Notes under the pieces: model-generated | Told to the model about the DNA's origin: nothing | The model's input: only the letters and a program-made list of their open reading frames with translations | Databases searched by the model: none | Part shown: piece by piece, positions 40,751 to 44,323 of the stretch | How positions within the stretch are numbered: position 1 is the first letter of the stretch | How the letters are laid out: each line of letters starts with the position of its first letter | Assembly (NCBI GenBank): GCA_020200155.1 | Contig: JAIVJG010000001.1 | Span: 1-44,323, forward strand | Length of the DNA: 44,323 nucleotides | DNA from: Acidobacteriota bacterium | Lineage (GTDB): Bacteria; Acidobacteriota; Blastocatellia; Pyrinomonadales; Pyrinomonadaceae | Direction of reading: 5' to 3' | Program-made: the position numbers and the translations under genes

Positions 40751-42016
40751 ATGGCTTTCCGCAAACGCTTCGTGACTAAGTACCTCAACCCGCTTGAGGT
40801 GGACGCGGAGATCGACGCGATCGCCGCCGAGTTCCCCGGGCTGTGCAGCCTCGAGACGCTACCGCTCTTGAGCCACGGCTACCAGGGCGAGCGGGCGGAG
40901 GCGCGCGGCCAACACCCCACGCGCGTGCTGCGCATCACCGCCCCGGGCGGGGCCGCCGAGAAGCCTGCCATCCTGCTCATGCGCTCGCACCACGCGCGCG
41001 AGTGGATCAACGCGCTGGCTGTCGTCGAGACCGCGCGGCAGTTGACGGAAAACTTCCGGCCCGGCGACGCCGACCCGCTCGTCAAGGGGCTGACCGGGAT
41101 GCTCGAGCGCGTCGAAATCATCATCGTCCCGGAGAGCAACCCGGACGGCGCGCGCCTGAGTTTCTTCGACGCGGGGCGCAGGATGTGGCGCAAGAACTTG
41201 CGCCAGCCCGATGCCGGCGCGTGCCCCGGCGTAGACTGCAACCGGAACTTCCCGCAGTTCTTTGGCGAGGCCGGCTCTTCCTCGTCGCCCTGCGCCGAGA
41301 CCTACCACGGCCCGCGCCCGCTCTCCGAGCCAGAGGCCCGCAACATCGCCACGCTCGCCGAGCGCCAGCGCAACATCGTCTTCGCAATCGACAGCCACTC
41401 GCACGGGCAGGCCATCTTCCGCCCCTCGCCCGGCGGCGGGCAGTTCGTCACGAGCGAGCCGGTCTCTGCCGCGGACGACGCGATCTACCGCCATCTGGAG
41501 GAGCGGATGAACGCCACCATCAGCGGCATACAGGGCGCGCGCTACGAGACCGGGAGCACGAGCAATCACGCCGGCACGACCGACGAATTCCTCTTCTTCG
41601 TGCACCGTGTCTTCGCCTTTGATCTCGAATGCGGGCTCGACTTCCAACCGCCGGAAGCGGACGCCGTGCTCGCGGCGCTAGAGGTGGCCGAGGCGACCAA
41701 GGCTTTAGGGCTGTGCGCCGCGGGCGCGACCGGGCTCGACGTGAGCGCCCTGCTGGCGCGGCGTCGCGAGCTTGAGTTCGACGCGACGGAGGCGGTCGCA
41801 GACGACGCCGACGCCCGCTCGGCTCCGTGGGAGATCGAGCCTCTCGCCGAGGAACACTGGCGCAGGTTCCGCGCGCGGCTCGCGCCGCTGGCGGGCGCAG
41901 CCGGATGGGCTACCGACCCAGCGTCGAGCGCGACCTTTACGCCGAGCCCGGCGAAGGGGCAAGTAAGACTCACAAGAGAAGGGCACAAAGGAGGAGCGAA
42001 GAGATGTCGAGAATAA
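40751..42016 (+). CDS. M14 zinc carboxypeptidase
   Basis: This 421-residue metallocarboxypeptidase would trim C-terminal residues from peptides. The zinc ligands and catalytic residues of the M14 family are all visible: His81 and Glu84 in SHHAREW, Arg165 in DCNRNF, His216 in IDSHSHG, and the catalytic Glu293 in FDLECG. The domain spans about 5-315. The remaining 100 residues are Ala/Arg-rich and unassigned. No signal peptide is present, unlike secreted M14 enzymes, so it is probably cytoplasmic like its neighbours. The ATG directly abuts the S8 stop codon, and the 3' end overlaps the next gene by 13 bp. This indicates a fixed stoichiometric unit of endopeptidase, carboxypeptidase and the MBL-lysozyme fusion. 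Confidence 0.92.
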   Translation: MAFRKRFVTKYLNPLEVDAEIDAIAAEFPGLCSLETLPLLSHGYQGERAEARGQHPTRVLRITAPGGAAEKPAILLMRSHHAREWINALAVVETARQLTENFRPGDADPLVKGLTGMLERVEIIIVPESNPDGARLSFFDAGRRMWRKNLRQPDAGACPGVDCNRNFPQFFGEAGSSSSPCAETYHGPRPLSEPEARNIATLAERQRNIVFAIDSHSHGQAIFRPSPGGGQFVTSEPVSAADDAIYRHLEERMNATISGIQGARYETGSTSNHAGTTDEFLFFVHRVFAFDLECGLDFQPPEADAVLAALEVAEATKALGLCAAGATGLDVSALLARRRELEFDATEAVADDADARSAPWEIEPLAEEHWRRFRARLAPLAGAAGWATDPASSATFTPSPAKGQVRLTREGHKGGAKRCRE

Positions 42017-43866
42017 GTGGCAGAGAGGGAGAAGGCGCGGGCGCCGGAGGGGCGGAACACGCGGCTGACGTGAATGACACCTTCAAGGTTCACCTGCTTG
42101 ATGTCGGTGAGAAGCAGTACGGCGACTGCGTGCTCTGCCGGTTCGGCGATGAGACCGTGCTCCTCGACGGCTCGCACAGCGGCGACGAAGAGCACATCGT
42201 CAAGCAGCTCAAGCGGCTGCTCGGGCAGCAGACGCTGCCCCTCCGGGTGTCCCTCATCGTCGTCACGCACCCGCACGAGGATCACATCGGCTGCCTGCCG
42301 GGCCTCGTCGCCAACAACCAGTTGCGCGCCGAGTGGGCGCTGGTCGCCGACCCGAAGTACCGCTGGGGGGAGGCCGACGAGACGGACGCCTTCTTCGCCG
42401 GTCGCCACTACCGCGCGCGTGCCCTGACCGAGGCGTTGCTCGAAGAGGATCGCTCGGCGTGGGCCGACTCCGATCTGGCCCCGTTCATCGACAACGCGGG
42501 CTCGCTCTCGTCCACCTACAGGACGATGCTGCGGCAGCTCGAAGAGGGCGGCACGCACGTCGTCCGCAACGGCACAGACGCGCCAGACGAGTTGTTGCAG
42601 AGGTTCGAGGGGATCGGGCTGAAGGTGATCGGCCCGTCGAGAGCGCACCTGGAGGAGGCGGCCCGGCTGCTGCTCGAAGGGCGAGATGACACCCTCGACT
42701 TTGCCGCGGACGCCTTCACCGCAGATGAGACGATGGACACCGTCAGCGCCTACCGCAACTACTTCGTCGAGGTGGCCGACGCGTCGAGGCGGCCCAACGG
42801 CGGCGCGATCAACCTCCAGAGCATCGTGACGCAGTTCGAGTACCGCGAAGAGAAGTTGATCTTCGCGGGCGACATGCAGTTCACCGATCCCGACGTGGAG
42901 AGCGACATGCTGCGCCACAGCGTCCGCGAGTTGCGGCGGCAGATAGCCGAGGAGGCCGAGGCGTCCCCCTATAGCTTCGTCAAGCTGTCGCACCACGGCA
43001 GCCACAACGGCTTCGACGCGTCGTTCATGGAGCAGTTCGGCGCGAGCAAACTCTACGGAATCTGCGGAGGCCACTTCGACAACAAGAACTCGCACCCCGC
43101 ACGCCCCGTGCTCGAACTGCTCGACGAGCACCGGGAGGAGATACGCTGGGTCAGGACTGATCACAACGGGCTCGTCACGATCAGCTTCGGCGTCGGGGCA
43201 CCTAAGCTGCGGACGACCACGGGCGAGATCAACGACGCCACGCCGAACCACGAGACGCATCACACGGACGACGCGGCGGGCGGCGTGGACGCCTCGGATG
43301 CTTTCGTCGAAGAAGTCCGCGCCGGCAACCCGCCTGCGGCGGGCGACGGCGCGGCGCTCGCCGACGCCGCGCCCGCCGACGCCCTGAGTGCGACCCCGCC
43401 GTCCGGCGCGCTCGCCGCACAGTTCAACCGCGCTAAGGCCAACGGCTGGCTCCCCTTCTTCGCGGAGGCCGCGAGGAACTTCAACTGGCCGGTCGAACTA
43501 CTTTTGGCCGTCGCCTCCCGCGAAACCAACATGAAGAACATTCTGGGCGACGGCGGGCACGGGCACGGCATCATGCAGATCGACGACCGTTCTTTCCCGG
43601 AGTTCACCAGTTCGGACCGCTGGAAAGACCCGCGGCAGAACATCCTGAAGGGTGCTGAAGTCCTCAGCGGCAAGCGCCGCTTCCTCTCGCGCCGCGGCGT
43701 TTCGGGGCAGGCGCTCACGCGCGCCAGCGTGGCCGCGTACAACGGCGGCGAGGGCCGGGTGCTGAGGGCCATCAACGCGGGGCGGGACGTTGACTCGGTC
43801 ACGACGCATCAGAACTACTCGGCTGACGTGTTAGCGCGCGCCGCGGTTTTCAAAGGGCTGCTGTGA
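42004..43866 (+). CDS. ComEC-like metallo-beta-lactamase fused to a GH23-type lysozyme
   Basis: This 620-residue two-enzyme fusion begins with an MBL domain (about 25-405). It has LLDVGEKQYGDCVLCRFGDETVLLDG, the metal motif THPHEDHIG at 88-96, FAGDMQF and KLSHHGSHNGF, the pattern of ComEC/Rec2-type MBL proteins, but without any membrane segment. A Pro/Ala-rich linker (about 410-470) joins it to a lysozyme or lytic-transglycosylase domain (about 480-620). That domain has catalytic Glu507 in VASRETNMKN, HGIMQIDDRSFP and SVAAYNGGEGRVLRAI. ATG 42004 is supported by AAAGGAGGAG upstream; codons back to 41827 overlap the M14 gene. No signal peptide is visible. The pairing suggests an effector acting on nucleic acid or nucleotide-like substrates and on peptidoglycan; substrates are inferred. 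Confidence 0.88.
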   Translation: MSRISGREGEGAGAGGAEHAADVNDTFKVHLLDVGEKQYGDCVLCRFGDETVLLDGSHSGDEEHIVKQLKRLLGQQTLPLRVSLIVVTHPHEDHIGCLPGLVANNQLRAEWALVADPKYRWGEADETDAFFAGRHYRARALTEALLEEDRSAWADSDLAPFIDNAGSLSSTYRTMLRQLEEGGTHVVRNGTDAPDELLQRFEGIGLKVIGPSRAHLEEAARLLLEGRDDTLDFAADAFTADETMDTVSAYRNYFVEVADASRRPNGGAINLQSIVTQFEYREEKLIFAGDMQFTDPDVESDMLRHSVRELRRQIAEEAEASPYSFVKLSHHGSHNGFDASFMEQFGASKLYGICGGHFDNKNSHPARPVLELLDEHREEIRWVRTDHNGLVTISFGVGAPKLRTTTGEINDATPNHETHHTDDAAGGVDASDAFVEEVRAGNPPAAGDGAALADAAPADALSATPPSGALAAQFNRAKANGWLPFFAEAARNFNWPVELLLAVASRETNMKNILGDGGHGHGIMQIDDRSFPEFTSSDRWKDPRQNILKGAEVLSGKRRFLSRRGVSGQALTRASVAAYNGGEGRVLRAINAGRDVDSVTTHQNYSADVLARAAVFKGLL

Positions 43867-43869
43867 TGA

Positions 43870-43941
43870 TTGACCGTCTGGCGTCACTAAAAACTCAACG
43901 GTCAAGTCGCCTGAACTGAGCCGAACTGGAAACAGTTCGGC
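43870..43941 (+). other. Two hairpins in the 3' region of the peptidase operon
   Basis: TTGACCGT (43870-43877) pairs with ACGGTCAA (43898-43905). Then GCCGAACTG (43920-43928) pairs perfectly with CAGTTCGGC (43933-43941) around a GAAA tetraloop, which is a very stable RNA hairpin. They start four bases after the last stop codon and precede a strong terminator, so they would form the structured 3' end of the mRNA. Confidence 0.65.
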
Positions 43942-44001
43942 CTCCGCCTCAACTGGTGATTACCGCCTACAACTGGAACTTGGCCTAACCGATGTCTAAC
44001 A

Positions 44002-44036
44002 AAAGGGGCGCGTCACTCACTGTGACGCGCCCCTTT
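44002..44036. terminator. Strong (probably bidirectional) terminator
   Basis: A 15-bp perfect stem, AAAGGGGCGCGTCAC (44002-44016) with GTGACGCGCCCCTTT (44022-44036), encloses a five-base loop. A/T runs flank both sides, so it can act on both strands. It ends the peptidase operon and stands about 110 bp from the end of the convergent transposase gene. Confidence 0.85.
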
Positions 44037-44147
44037 CAATCTGAAGAGTGTAAAAGTTATGCTGCTATCAAGCCAGAATCCCGTGAGCGTCTGCACCTTG
44101 CGTTGGAACGGGATAAGCACTCATGCAGAAATAGAGCGGTTTTCAAA

Positions 44148-44323
44148 TTAACGTAAGGCATAGCCACAATGTTTGAACCACGCGCGAGCGTCAGATTCGA
44201 TAATGGTCTCGAAGGCTTGCTTGATCGCCTCGTCGAGTCTCTCGCTGGTGCGTGCTTTGGCCGCTCGTAAGTACGTCTTGATCTTTGACCAGCAACGCTC
44301 AATCGGGTTGAAGTCCGGCGAGT
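44148..44323 (-). CDS. IS630-family transposase, C-terminal part (cut by window edge)
   Basis: Read on the - strand from 44321 to the stop at 44148-44150, the 57 visible residues begin SPDFNPIERCWSKIKTYLRA and end AWFKHCGYALR. SPDFNPIE contains the catalytic Glu of the DDE domain, and the following W..IK..LR.....T..EL/LD.AI pattern is typical of IS630-type transposases. The gene continues beyond the window. It runs towards the terminator at 44002-44036. It marks the right border of the peptidase region. The element's terminal inverted repeat should lie at about 44040-44145 but cannot be identified without the other end. Confidence 0.85.
   Translation of the reverse strand, partial: SPDFNPIERCWSKIKTYLRAAKARTSERLDEAIKQAFETIIESDARAWFKHCGYALR

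Noticed and set aside
41566-43263. 565-codon - strand frame opposite the M14 and MBL-lysozyme genes
   Set aside because: Antisense shadow; both + strand genes have complete catalytic motifs over the same bases.
26930-43866. The cluster as a known NLR/STAND-type (Avs or CARD-like) defence locus
   Set aside because: I find no STAND or AAA NTPase, no reverse transcriptase and no recognised sensor domain. Only the protease and MBL effector flavour is shared.
1-44323. CRISPR arrays, tRNA or rRNA genes
   Set aside because: No regularly spaced direct repeats and no tRNA- or rRNA-like sequences were seen on reading the window; short tRNAs could still be missed by eye.

Overview
The window reads as the replication-origin region of a bacterial chromosome, most likely an acidobacterium of the Blastocatellia (Pyrinomonadaceae-like) type. 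That placement is an inference. It rests on a very large Oar-like TonB-dependent receptor with an N-terminal carboxypeptidase-regulatory domain, a secreted TPR-CHAT protein with a PPC-like N-terminal domain, an ECF sigma factor of the style common in that class, and the housekeeping gene order. Apart from the fragment at the right edge, every gene I accept is on the + strand. With the origin at about 2.7 kb, all of them are therefore co-directional with rightward replication.

Layout. 0-0.6 kb: a small inverted-repeat (MITE-like) element abutting a truncated DDE transposase. 0.6-3.0 kb: a bipartite oriC, with DnaA boxes both upstream of dnaA and, densely, between dnaA and dnaN. The downstream part ends in a DnaA-trio-like CTA repeat and an AT-rich stretch. 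3.0-10.9 kb: dnaN, rpmH, rnpA, yidD, yidC, jag/khpB, mnmE and mnmG. 10.9-12.7 kb: a 42-bp perfect palindrome holding two inverted parS-like sequences, then parA and parB, which overlap. 13-17.2 kb: a partial F-type ATP synthase operon (b', b, delta, alpha, gamma) lacking a and c in front and beta and epsilon behind. 17.3-21.4 kb: a VanZ-like membrane protein, then a ketosynthase / methyltransferase / FAD-oxidoreductase trio that looks like a small lipid or polyketide pathway. 21.7-25.4 kb: the TonB-dependent receptor. 25.7-26.1 kb: an unrecognised small protein with an acidic, His/Gly-rich tail.

From 26.9 kb to 43.9 kb lies an accessory region: a secreted TPR-CHAT protease, an ECF sigma factor, a membrane anti-sigma-like protein, then a run rich in peptidases. 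The run is: S8 subtilisin with two propeptide-like domains; membrane protein with a coiled coil; free-standing 97-aa protein resembling a subtilisin propeptide (I9-like); secreted coiled-coil protein; second S8 subtilisin; M14 carboxypeptidase; and a fusion of a ComEC-like metallo-beta-lactamase with a GH23-type lysozyme. The last three genes are translationally packed (0-bp gap, then a 13-bp overlap). The run ends in a series of hairpins and a strong terminator. Beyond it lies the end of an IS630-family transposase on the opposite strand. I regard this protease-lysozyme module as the best candidate for an undescribed system. Its function (conflict or defence, regulated lysis, or predation) is not decided by the sequence.

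Base composition changes visibly along the window. The first 12 kb are clearly richer in A+T than the region beyond about 14 kb, and the change runs gradually through the ATP synthase genes.
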